Part shown: positions 42,844 to 49,836 of the stretch, one piece after another
Numbering within the stretch: the stretch's first letter is position 1
Layout: each line of letters opens with the position of its first letter
Assembly: GCF_900156575.1 (NCBI RefSeq)
Contig: NZ_FTNY01000002.1
Span: 744,001-808,000 of the forward strand
Direction of reading: 5' to 3'
DNA length: 64,000 nt
Origin: Chryseobacterium shigense
Lineage (GTDB): Bacteria > Bacteroidota > Bacteroidia > Flavobacteriales > Weeksellaceae
Program-made: the position numbers and the translations under genes
Notes under the pieces: model-generated
What the model was told of the DNA's origin: nothing
What the model saw: the letters and a program-made list of their open reading frames with translations, nothing else
Databases searched by the model: none

Positions 42844-43596
42844 ATGAAAAAATTAGCATTCTTATTTCTGACCCTATTTACCGTAGGATTGATCCAGGCA
42901 CAACACCAAAAATCTCAACGCATGAAAAAGAAAATTTTATTTGTCGTAACCAGTCATGACAAAAAAGGAAACACGGGCGAAGATACCGGATATTACCTGG
43001 GCGAAGTTTCCCACCCTTGGGAAGTTCTTCACAAAGCAGGATATGAAATTGACTTTGTAAGTCCTAAGGGGGGAACTCCTCCAGTAGACGGATTTGATTT
43101 AAAAGACCCCGTGAACAAAGAATTCTGGGAGAATAAGGAATACAAAAATAAAATCGATCATTCTTTACAACCTTCTCAGGTGAAACCGGGCAATTACAGT
43201 GCTATCTTCTACGCAGGAGGTCACGGCGCCATGTGGGATTTCGCGGACAATACAGAATTAGCAGACATCGCTTCCAAAGTATATGAAAACGGAGGCATTG
43301 TAGCCGCAGTATGCCACGGCCCTGCTGGTCTTGTCAATATCAAACTGAACAACGGAAAATATTTAGTAGACGGCAAAAAGATCAATGCCTTTACCAATGA
43401 GGAAGAAGCTGAAGTAAAATTAACCAATGTCGTTCCTTTCCTTCTGGAAAACAAATTGAAAGAAAGAGGAGCAAAATTTGAAAAATCAGGGCTTTGGCAG
43501 AACCATGTGGTAGCTGATCAGAGAGTGATCACAGGACAAAATCCTCAGTCTGCAAAAAGTGTTGGTGAAGCGATTTTAAAAGAACTTAATCAATAA
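42844..43596 (+). CDS. DJ-1/PfpI family protein (Hsp31-like glyoxalase III), exported
   Basis: 250 residues. A signal-like N-terminus (MKKLAFLFLTLFTVGLIQAQ) precedes a second Met (MKKKILFVVTSHDKKGNTGE) that may be the cytoplasmic start. Nucleophile elbow GIVAAVCHGPAGLVN, Cys near residue 158, with AIFYAGGHGAMWDF (about 118-131). Family members detoxify methylglyoxal or act as chaperones. Last gene of the operon; starts one base after the ABM stop. Confidence 0.88.
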   Translation: MKKLAFLFLTLFTVGLIQAQHQKSQRMKKKILFVVTSHDKKGNTGEDTGYYLGEVSHPWEVLHKAGYEIDFVSPKGGTPPVDGFDLKDPVNKEFWENKEYKNKIDHSLQPSQVKPGNYSAIFYAGGHGAMWDFADNTELADIASKVYENGGIVAAVCHGPAGLVNIKLNNGKYLVDGKKINAFTNEEEAEVKLTNVVPFLLENKLKERGAKFEKSGLWQNHVVADQRVITGQNPQSAKSVGEAILKELNQ

Positions 43597-43608
43597 TCAA
43601 ATTGATTT

Positions 43609-43628
43609 AACCACAAAAGGCACAAAAG
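43609..43628 (+). repeat. Solo copy of the GxxExxY-flanking 20-mer
   Basis: AACCACAAAAGGCACAAAAG matches the left terminal repeat at 58671-58690 with one mismatch. No GxxExxY gene is near; downstream is ordinary spacer. Confidence 0.6.
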
Positions 43629-43735
43629 TTTTGAACACTTAGGGTATCACAAGTTTAAAGGTTTGTGTATACAATGACCTCCTGAGTTCTATAAAAATCT
43701 TTGATTTTCACAATGACAAAAATTTGTCGGCCCAG

Positions 43736-43800
43736 AATTCCCCTCCCGTGGAGGGGTGGCGAAAATTCAAAGAATTTTTGACGGGGTGGTTCAAGAATAC
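43736..43800. repeat. Intergenic repeat with CCCCTCC...GGAGGGG hairpin
   Basis: Contains the hairpin CCCCTCCCGTGGAGGGG, then GAAAATTCAAAGAATTTTTG and CGGGGTGG. I recall this sequence as an interspersed intergenic repeat in Chryseobacterium genomes; here there is one copy. It occupies the 237-bp spacer upstream of the aldo/keto reductase. Confidence 0.6.
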
Positions 43801-43833
43801 CTTTTGTAGATTACAATTTAAACAAATAAAAAA

Positions 43834-44817
43834 ATGGAATACAGAAAATTAGGAAATACAGAACTGGAACTCTCTGCAATCACTCACGGGGCATTCGCTA
43901 TCGGAGGAAATATGTGGGGTGGCAATGAAAAAAAGGATTCCATCAATTCTATTCATGCTTCTTTAGATCATGGGGTAACTTCCATTGATACGGCACCTTT
44001 TTATGGTTTCGGACTCAGTGAGGAAATGATCGGAGAAGCCATTAAAGGAAAAGACCGTTCCAAAATTCAGCTATTAACCAAATTCGGTTTGGTATGGGAC
44101 GGGAGCAATAACGGAAAAGGAGAGTTTTTTTTCGATGCAGAAGATGAAGGCAAAAAAATTCCGGTCTACAAATACGCTTCAAAGGCTAATGTCATCAAGG
44201 AAGTGGAAGAAAGCTTAAAAAGAATGGGAACCGATTATATCGATCTTTTACAGCTGCACTGGCCGGACAGCACCACTCCTATCTGTGAAACAATGGAAGC
44301 CATGGAACTTCTGATCCAGCAGGGGAAAGTCCTTGCAGCCGGAGTGAGCAATTATACTGTTCCACAAATGCAGGAAGGTAACAGAACCCTTCATTTAGCA
44401 AGCAACCAGGTTTCTTACAGCATGCTGAATCGTAGTATTGAAGCTGATCTTGTTCCTTATTCTTTGGAAAACAATTCAGGAATTATCGTTTACAGTCCTA
44501 TGGAAAGAGGTCTTTTAACTGGTAAATATTTCAAAGAAGACCAATTAAAAGAAAACGATCACAGAAACGGTTATTTCTCCCGGTTTGATTTAAATAAAGT
44601 AAAAAATTTCTTAGAAAAAATAGAGCCTGTTGCCAAGGAAAAAGGAGCTTCTCTTTCACAGCTGGTATTAAGATGGACAACTTTGCAGCCGGCGATTACA
44701 GTCGTTTTAGCAGGAGCCAGAAATGCAAAGCAGGCAATTGAAAATGCCAAAGCAATGGATATTGATCTTTCTCAGGATGAATTGAACTTCATTACTGCTG
44801 AATTGTCACAACTTTAA
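43834..44817 (+). CDS. Aldo/keto reductase (second)
   Basis: 327 residues: SIDTAPFYGFGLSEEMIGEAI with catalytic Asp/Tyr (about 50-70), LLTKFGLVWDG with catalytic Lys (about 80), YIDLLQLHWPDSTTP (His near 145) and C-terminal cofactor site ITVVLAGARNAKQAIENAK (about 288). It belongs to the AKR11/12-like group (L-glyceraldehyde 3-phosphate reductase-like). Monocistronic; ended by a strong hairpin. Confidence 0.92.
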   Translation: MEYRKLGNTELELSAITHGAFAIGGNMWGGNEKKDSINSIHASLDHGVTSIDTAPFYGFGLSEEMIGEAIKGKDRSKIQLLTKFGLVWDGSNNGKGEFFFDAEDEGKKIPVYKYASKANVIKEVEESLKRMGTDYIDLLQLHWPDSTTPICETMEAMELLIQQGKVLAAGVSNYTVPQMQEGNRTLHLASNQVSYSMLNRSIEADLVPYSLENNSGIIVYSPMERGLLTGKYFKEDQLKENDHRNGYFSRFDLNKVKNFLEKIEPVAKEKGASLSQLVLRWTTLQPAITVVLAGARNAKQAIENAKAMDIDLSQDELNFITAELSQL

Positions 44818-44875
44818 CATCAGATGATTCGCCATTGAAAACGAGGTGAAACAACCAACAACCTTCTCCATAAAC

Positions 44876-44906
44876 AAAAGAGCCTTCAAACTGAAGGCTC
44901 TTTTTT
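44876..44906. terminator. Bidirectional terminator between two convergent genes
   Basis: AAAAGAGCCTTCA (44876-44888) and TGAAGGCTCTTTT (44892-44904), 13-bp perfect stem with a 3-nt loop. It serves the aldo/keto reductase (+) and the CMD gene (-). Confidence 0.85.
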
Positions 44907-44928
44907 AGTCAATACCTTTAAAAGAAAA

Positions 44929-45372
44929 CTACTTGGCAATCGGTAAGTGCGTACTTACTGCAATTCTGTTCCATGCATTGATGGTCACAATAGACATGAT
45001 GATCTGTGCAATCTGTGCATCATCAAAATACTGTTTTGCCTTTTGGAAAGTTTCTTCTGAAAGACCGTTATGGCTGATCAGTGTAATTTCTTCTGTCATC
45101 GCTAAAAGTACCTGTTCTTCTTCTGTGAACAGCTCTTTTGCTTCTCTCCATCCTTCAAGAATGAAAATTCTCTGCGTTGTCTCTCCGTATTTAAGGGCAT
45201 CCTTGGTATGCATATCCAGGCAGAAAGCACATTTGTTGATCTGTGAAGCTCTGATCTTAATCAATTCCTTTTGAATGGGGTTTAATGAAATCGTCTGAAG
45301 ATATCCTTCTAATCCCATCATCGCTTTATAGGCAGCTGAATCTACAGTGGCCATATTTAATCTTGCGCTCAT
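44929..45372 (-). CDS. Carboxymuconolactone decarboxylase / AhpD-like protein
   Basis: 147 residues with the redox motif NKCAFCLDMHTKDAL (Cys-x-x-Cys near 55-58 plus His), typical of the AhpD-like alkylhydroperoxidase subgroup rather than true decarboxylases. It is 4 bp after the DoxX gene on the same strand; together with DoxX and the upstream Crp-type regulator it makes a likely oxidative-stress operon. The start ATG is near the DoxX stop. Confidence 0.9.
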   Translation of the reverse strand: MSARLNMATVDSAAYKAMMGLEGYLQTISLNPIQKELIKIRASQINKCAFCLDMHTKDALKYGETTQRIFILEGWREAKELFTEEEQVLLAMTEEITLISHNGLSEETFQKAKQYFDDAQIAQIIMSIVTINAWNRIAVSTHLPIAK

Positions 45373-45376
45373 ACTA

Positions 45377-45808
45377 TTATAATTTATTGGTTAAATGATC
45401 TATACTAAAAAAATATTTCGGCTGAACGGCCAGTAAAAATGCTCCGGCACTTCCTACCCAGACAGAATAATCCAGAGGAGCCTTAATTCCTAATGCTACA
45501 GTCATCGACAAAGCAAAGGTCAGCAGAAGAAATCCCGCTCCATAAGCTCCAATCCTGGTTTTCCAGCCTACAAGCAGCAGCAATGGAAAAAGTATTTCCA
45601 AAAAAGTAGCGGTATAAGCAGAAAATACACTTAATCCTTCCGGAAGAAAAAAAGTAAGTTTTCGGGTGTATGCTTCAAAGTTCTCCCAGTTTCCCCAGGC
45701 TGAATTTTCACCCCAGAAACCAAATCTGTCTGCCACCGCAGAAAGCATGGTCACAGCAATGGCAAGTCTTAAAAATAACTGTGGAAAATAAATATTCTTG
45801 TCTGTCAT
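45377..45808 (-). CDS. DoxX family membrane protein
   Basis: 143 residues from the ATG at 45806-45808 (MTDKNIYFPQLFLRLAIAVT); seven codons upstream is another ATG with no support. Four transmembrane helices: about 11-30, 57-80 (TATFLEILFPLLLLVGW), 85-105 and 118-135 (GSAGAFLLAVQPKYFFSI). DoxX proteins sit in the inner membrane and are linked to thiosulfate and oxidative stress. Next to an AhpD-like gene. Confidence 0.85.
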   Translation of the reverse strand: MTDKNIYFPQLFLRLAIAVTMLSAVADRFGFWGENSAWGNWENFEAYTRKLTFFLPEGLSVFSAYTATFLEILFPLLLLVGWKTRIGAYGAGFLLLTFALSMTVALGIKAPLDYSVWVGSAGAFLLAVQPKYFFSIDHLTNKL

Positions 45809-45871
45809 GATATGGGCTTTTAATAACATGACAAATCTCCGACTTATTGCTGGTAAAAATCTTAAACTGGT

Positions 45872-46444
45872 TTAAGATCGTAATTTTGCCCTGATTTCAC
45901 TCAGGTATTCAGGCGTGAGATTTAAAAAAGACGCAATCAGATATTGGGGAATTCTCTGGATAAACCACGGATATAAAGTACTGAAATGAACATACAGTTC
46001 CTCTCTGGACATTTCATAAAGATAACGGATCCTTCTTTCCGAAGCGGCATAAGCCCTTTGATAAATCATTCTGAAATACCGTTCCATGATCGGATGTTTC
46101 TGCAACAAAAGTTCCTGCTGCGGAAGATCAATAACAAGAACCGTAGAACGCTCAACGGCCTGGATACAAAAATCTGATTGGATCTGCCTTTCATAAGCAA
46201 AAGTATCCGTGATCCACCAGTTTTCTATCGCAAACTCTGTGGTCTGCTCCGTTCCTTTTTCATTCACAAAAAACTTTCTCAGACAGCCTACAGACACAAA
46301 AAACATGGATCTGCAAATCTCACCTTCAAGCATCAGACTCTGCTTTTTTTTCACTTCTATTTCCTTGAAAAAAGAAAATATAGAAACATATTCGTCATCA
46401 GTGACGGTAATAAATTTATCTAAATGTGCTTTGAAAGTTTCCAT
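45872..46444 (-). CDS. Crp/Fnr family regulator, C-terminal HTH weak
   Basis: 190 residues with the cNMP-binding-like N-terminal barrel (about 10-110; SLMLEGEICRSMFFVSVGCLRKFF) and a helical region with VHFSTLYPWFIQRIPQYLIAS, where the C-terminal HTH reads FLNLTPEYLSEIRAK. This subgroup often lacks nucleotide binding residues. It is 43 bp upstream of the DoxX-CMD pair, on the same strand, with a near-consensus promoter in front (46462-46492). Confidence 0.88.
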   Translation of the reverse strand: METFKAHLDKFITVTDDEYVSIFSFFKEIEVKKKQSLMLEGEICRSMFFVSVGCLRKFFVNEKGTEQTTEFAIENWWITDTFAYERQIQSDFCIQAVERSTVLVIDLPQQELLLQKHPIMERYFRMIYQRAYAASERRIRYLYEMSREELYVHFSTLYPWFIQRIPQYLIASFLNLTPEYLSEIRAKLRS

Positions 46445-46461
46445 TTTTGCAATTGAGTAAC

Positions 46462-46492
46462 CAAACTTAACTTTATTTTTTTAGTTTTACAA
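46462..46492 (-). promoter_or_regulatory. Promoter of the Crp-type regulator/DoxX/CMD operon
   Basis: On the minus strand: TTG (46490-46492), a 20-bp spacer and TAAGTTTG (46462-46469). This is one of the best TTG/TAnnTTTG matches in the window. The start codon is 17 bp beyond the -7 element. Confidence 0.7.
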
Positions 46493-46510
46493 TCTCAAAA
46501 ACATTAAATA

Positions 46511-46900
46511 ATGGAACTTATTGCTAAAATTCTGATTGCTATCGTTGCACTGGAACACCTCTACATCTTATGGATGGAAATGTTCGCCTGGGAAACCAAA
46601 GGAAAAGAAGTATTTAAGGCGGCATTGCCCGCAGAAATGTTCAAACCCACCAAAGGTCTTGCTGCCAACCAGGGACTTTATAATGGTTTTCTCGCTGCCG
46701 GACTGATCTGGTCATTCCTGATTGAAGATCCCAAATGGCAAACCAATGTTGCTCTTTTTTTTCTGAGTTGCGTAGCTATTGCCGGAATTTATGGCGCTAT
46801 TTCAGCGACAAAGAAGATATTTTTCGTACAGGCATTGCCAGCGATATTAGCGATCATTGTTGTGGTGTTGAGTAATTTTTCTCATCTTATGCAGAGATAA
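46511..46900 (+). CDS. DUF1304 membrane protein
   Basis: 129 residues with four transmembrane helices (about 3-25, 53-70, 77-97, 102-122) and the DUF1304 motifs ALEHLYILWMEMFAWETKGK and NQGLYNGFLAAGLIWS. Function unknown. It faces the Crp-type gene across a 66-bp divergent spacer and has no other partner. Confidence 0.87.
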   Translation: MELIAKILIAIVALEHLYILWMEMFAWETKGKEVFKAALPAEMFKPTKGLAANQGLYNGFLAAGLIWSFLIEDPKWQTNVALFFLSCVAIAGIYGAISATKKIFFVQALPAILAIIVVVLSNFSHLMQR

Positions 46901-46987
46901 TAGTGTTGGTTAACACAACTTTCTTTCCAATTCGACTGCTTTAAAGCGCAAAGATTTTATCTGTGATAAAATCGAATATTGATATTC

Positions 46988-47067
46988 ACTGCGAGAAGCG
47001 AAGGAACGAAGCAATCTCAGAAGAAAGATAGATTTGAGATTGCTTCAACTAAAGGTTCGCAATGACA
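46988..47067. repeat. REP-like palindromic repeat, copy 1 (degenerate)
   Basis: CACTGCGAGAAGCGAAGGAA then CGAAGCAATCTC on the left and GAGATTGCTTCAACTAAAGG then TTCGCAATGAC on the right form a long imperfect inverted repeat of the CATTGCGAG...GAAGCAATCTC class found in many bacteria. It lies in the 261-bp gap after the DUF1304 gene. Confidence 0.8.
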
Positions 47068-47161
47068 CGCGTTTCCCGCAGAATATCCGGATAACAAAAA
47101 TTTTTTCTCGTTGTGGAAAATTCATACCGCGAAAAATCTTTAAATCTTTAATCTATAAATA

Positions 47162-47539
47162 CTACCCCATCGACTCCTTGATCTTCTCCCGATGAATAAT
47201 CCCCCAATTCACCAGCGTTTCCGTTACCGGAAAAACTGACTTTCCGTATTCTGTCACAGCATAAGTTACCGTGATGGGTTTGGTATCCTGAATGGTTCTT
47301 GTGATAAGCAGATTCATTTCCAGTTCTTTCAATTCTTTGCTGAGCATTTTAGCAGAGATTCCCGTAATCCCTCGCTGCAGCTTTTTGAAATGAATTTGCT
47401 GGTCCGTTCTATTGGTCAGATACCGGATGATCATCAGCTTCCATTTTCCGCCCAAAACATCCAGACTGTCACGCATAGCAAATAGCTCTTCCGTGCAGTT
47501 GGCTTCTCTTTCTACTCCGTTTTCTATGATTTTTGCCAT
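47162..47539 (-). CDS. HxlR family transcriptional regulator
   Basis: 125 residues from the ATG at 47537-47539 (MAKIIENGVEREANCTEELF). An in-frame upstream start at 47569 would lie inside the operator and is rejected. The winged HTH is clear: LDVLGGKWKLMIIRYLTNR, then HFKKLQRGITGISAKMLSKE. The Cys in REANCTEE is the redox-sensing position of YodB/HypR proteins, so quinone or diamide sensing is plausible. Divergent from a quinone oxidoreductase. Confidence 0.9.
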   Translation of the reverse strand: MAKIIENGVEREANCTEELFAMRDSLDVLGGKWKLMIIRYLTNRTDQQIHFKKLQRGITGISAKMLSKELKELEMNLLITRTIQDTKPITVTYAVTEYGKSVFPVTETLVNWGIIHREKIKESMG

Positions 47540-47553
47540 AATAGTTTCATTAA

Positions 47554-47567
47554 GGTAACTAGTTACC
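47554..47567. promoter_or_regulatory. HxlR operator (14-bp palindrome)
   Basis: GGTAACTAGTTACC is a perfect palindrome in the spacer between hxlR and the quinone oxidoreductase gene. A second, weaker TACCA...TGGTA dyad (47564-47582) overlaps it. Divergent -7 elements lie 17-50 bp downstream, so binding here could repress both. Confidence 0.7.
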
Positions 47568-47583
47568 AATAGTTAACTGGTAG

Positions 47584-47613
47584 CAAATATAAACTATTCT
47601 CTATTTACATTTG
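47584..47613. promoter_or_regulatory. Divergent -7 elements, hxlR (-) and oxidoreductase (+)
   Basis: Minus-strand TATATTTG at 47584-47591 and plus-strand TACATTTG at 47606-47613; both match TAnnTTTG. No clear -33 partner for either. Confidence 0.5.
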
Positions 47614-47630
47614 TCTATCAAATTACTCAT

Positions 47631-48620
47631 ATGAAAGCCATTATATTAAATGAAAATTTCCAGCTTGAAGAAGCTGAGATAGAAAAACCGGAGCCGAAAA
47701 GTCATGAAGTTTTAATCCAGATCAAAGCCAGTGGCTTTAATCCTATCGATTACCAAATGATTGAGAACGAACTGGAACGGAAACTTCTCAAATCACCAGT
47801 GTTAGGCCGGGAAATATCCGGAATTATTGTTGAAAAAGGAGCAGATGCCCACCAGTTCAATATCGGAGACGAAGTATATTGCGGAAGCGGATCTATGGGA
47901 AGCAACGGTTCCTATGCCGGATATGTTGCTGTTCCGGAAGCTATCGTTGCCTTAAAACCTAAAAACAGTTCTTTTGAACAGGCCGCCGGTATTCCCTCAG
48001 CCGGACTTACTGCATTACAAATCTTTAACCGTTTAAAACTGAACCTTGATGATTCTGTTTTGGTCACCGGGGCCACAGGTGGCGTTGGTTCTTTCGTCAT
48101 CAAATTTTTAATGGCGAATCATTTGAAGAACATTACAGCGACTGTCGGAAGTGAAGAAAACAGACAAATCCTTCTTCGATTGGGATTAAAAAGTGACCAG
48201 ATCATCAATTATAAAGATGAAAATCTTACTGCAAATCTTTTAAAAGCCAACAACGGTAAACTTTTCGACTTCGGAATTGATCTGGTTGGAAACTATATGT
48301 CTGAAATTACCGCAGATGTTTTAAAAATCAACGGTACATATGCAGATGTAACCGCACTGGTCACAAAAGATGCCCACGAAACCCTTTTCAACAAAGGAAC
48401 TTTGATCATGAATATTTCCAATTATTCCTACAGCATGAATAAAGACTATTCTTATTACAAAGGAAGCTTAGAGGAAATTTCGAGACTTATCGAGAACGGA
48501 ACGATCAGTCCGCCTCATTATAAAACCATAGGAACCCTTTCTCTGGATACAGTTTTAAAGGCACACTCTATTCTTAAAAATAATCAGACCCAAGGTCATA
48601 AACTCATCATGAAACATTAA
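47631..48620 (+). CDS. Quinone oxidoreductase / NADP-dependent alcohol dehydrogenase (MDR superfamily)
   Basis: 329 residues. N-terminal GroES-like domain (SGFNPIDYQMIENELERKL ... LGREISGIIVEKG), then the cofactor-binding Rossmann stretch VLVTGATGGVGSFVIKFL (about 140-157). There are no structural zinc Cys, so it belongs to the zinc-free quinone oxidoreductase/zeta-crystallin group. Divergent from and probably controlled by the HxlR regulator. It ends 3 bp before the cupin gene, so it forms an operon with it. Confidence 0.9.
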   Translation: MKAIILNENFQLEEAEIEKPEPKSHEVLIQIKASGFNPIDYQMIENELERKLLKSPVLGREISGIIVEKGADAHQFNIGDEVYCGSGSMGSNGSYAGYVAVPEAIVALKPKNSSFEQAAGIPSAGLTALQIFNRLKLNLDDSVLVTGATGGVGSFVIKFLMANHLKNITATVGSEENRQILLRLGLKSDQIINYKDENLTANLLKANNGKLFDFGIDLVGNYMSEITADVLKINGTYADVTALVTKDAHETLFNKGTLIMNISNYSYSMNKDYSYYKGSLEEISRLIENGTISPPHYKTIGTLSLDTVLKAHSILKNNQTQGHKLIMKH

Positions 48621-48623
48621 ACT

Positions 48624-49094
48624 ATGAACAAAATACCCAGACGTATCGTCACAGGAATTAAAAACGGAAAATCAACAATTATAGAAGATCAGCAGACAGA
48701 GAATGTCGTGGAACATCTTCCCGGACTTATCATTTCAGATCTCTGGAATACTCAAAAAACGCCTGCCCGACTGGACCTTGAAACCCGGATTCCCAATACA
48801 GGATTTCCACAAACTCCTAAAAACGGAACTTATTTCCGTTACGTGGTTATTCCACCAGATAGAGATCTCGGAGTAGAATTCAAAGCCGGAGAACCTCATC
48901 CCATGATGCACCAGACTCCAACCCTGGATTACATTATTATTCTTTCAGGAGAACTTCATCTGATCATGGATGAAGGAGAAACGCTTCTCAAACCGGGAGA
49001 TATTGTCATTCAAAGAGGAACCCATCATGCCTGGAGCAACCGATCGGATGAGCCTTGTATTCAGCTCGCTGTGCTGATTGATGCAGAAATTTAG
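48624..49094 (+). CDS. Cupin-domain protein
   Basis: 156 residues with a single cupin barrel: HPMMHQTPTLDYIIILSGELHLIMDEGETLL (about 90-120) and GDIVIQRGTHHAWSNRSDEP (about 125-144). Many of the metal-binding His positions are present (His92, His95, then His in GTHHAW). It is co-transcribed with the oxidoreductase upstream. Substrate unknown. Confidence 0.88.
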   Translation: MNKIPRRIVTGIKNGKSTIIEDQQTENVVEHLPGLIISDLWNTQKTPARLDLETRIPNTGFPQTPKNGTYFRYVVIPPDRDLGVEFKAGEPHPMMHQTPTLDYIIILSGELHLIMDEGETLLKPGDIVIQRGTHHAWSNRSDEPCIQLAVLIDAEI

Positions 49095-49182
49095 ATTGAC
49101 GAATTGAAAGATTTTTCGCAGTATGAATTGTCTGCAACAAGAAAAAATCTTTGTCATCAGCATAATCTGTGGGAAATCCTGT

Positions 49183-49264
49183 GTCATTGCGAACCTTTAG
49201 GTGAAGCAATCTCAAATTCACTCGTTTTCTAAGATTGCTTCGTCCCTTTGGGCCTCGCAATGAC
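49183..49264. repeat. REP-like palindromic repeat, copy 2
   Basis: GTCATTGCGAACCTTTAGGT then GAAGCAATCTC on the left, and AAGATTGCTTCGTCCCTTTG then GGCCTCGCAATGAC on the right: same class as copy 1 at 46988-47067, about 2.2 kb away. It lies in the 280-bp gap after the cupin gene, which holds no gene. Confidence 0.85.
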
Positions 49265-49374
49265 AAGGATAGAGTAAAAAACCTTGCGTTATTGCGCAAA
49301 CCAACAATAAATTTTTCACCCACAAATTTCACGAAGAAAAATCAGCGGCATTCATGCAACAATACAGATATCAA

Positions 49375-49836
49375 CTACAAAGCAGAAATCTCCAGAAGTT
49401 TCTGCTTTATAATGGCAGGTGACACCAGACCTTCATGGTAATATATCAGTTTTTGATCCTTATCAAGAACGATCCACAATGGATAAACGGGCTGGTTCTT
49501 ATTTTTAGACAAAGCCAGAGCCAGCTCATGAATTCCTGCACTTCCATTAGACAAATATCCAAATTCTCTTCCCTGGAAATTGATCTTTTCCTTTGTTTTT
49601 TCAGCTTCAAAATTGACCATATAAAAATGTTTATTGATCAGATCAACAATTTCCTGGTCTTTATTCAATGTATGCTTTTCCATTTTGCAAACTGAGCACC
49701 AGTCCGTATACAAATGGATGATTACAGGTTTCGGCTCTTTTTTCATAGATGCTTCAAGATCGGAAAAAGTGCCTGCTTTCATCTGAGACAGATAAAAACA
49801 GGGCACTAACATTAAAAATAAAATAAAAGTTTTCAT
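49375..49836 (-). CDS. Thioredoxin-fold periplasmic protein
   Basis: 153 residues with a signal peptide (ending YLSQ) and thioredoxin active site DWCSVCKMEKHTL (Cys47 and Cys50), then KNKNQPVYPLWIVLDKDQKL (cis-Pro region). It acts in the periplasm, probably as a reductase or isomerase of disulfides. Its ATG overlaps the stop of the TonB-dependent receptor gene by 4 bp (ATGA), so the two are translationally coupled; this suggests a joint job. Confidence 0.87.
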   Translation of the reverse strand: MKTFILFLMLVPCFYLSQMKAGTFSDLEASMKKEPKPVIIHLYTDWCSVCKMEKHTLNKDQEIVDLINKHFYMVNFEAEKTKEKINFQGREFGYLSNGSAGIHELALALSKNKNQPVYPLWIVLDKDQKLIYYHEGLVSPAIIKQKLLEISAL

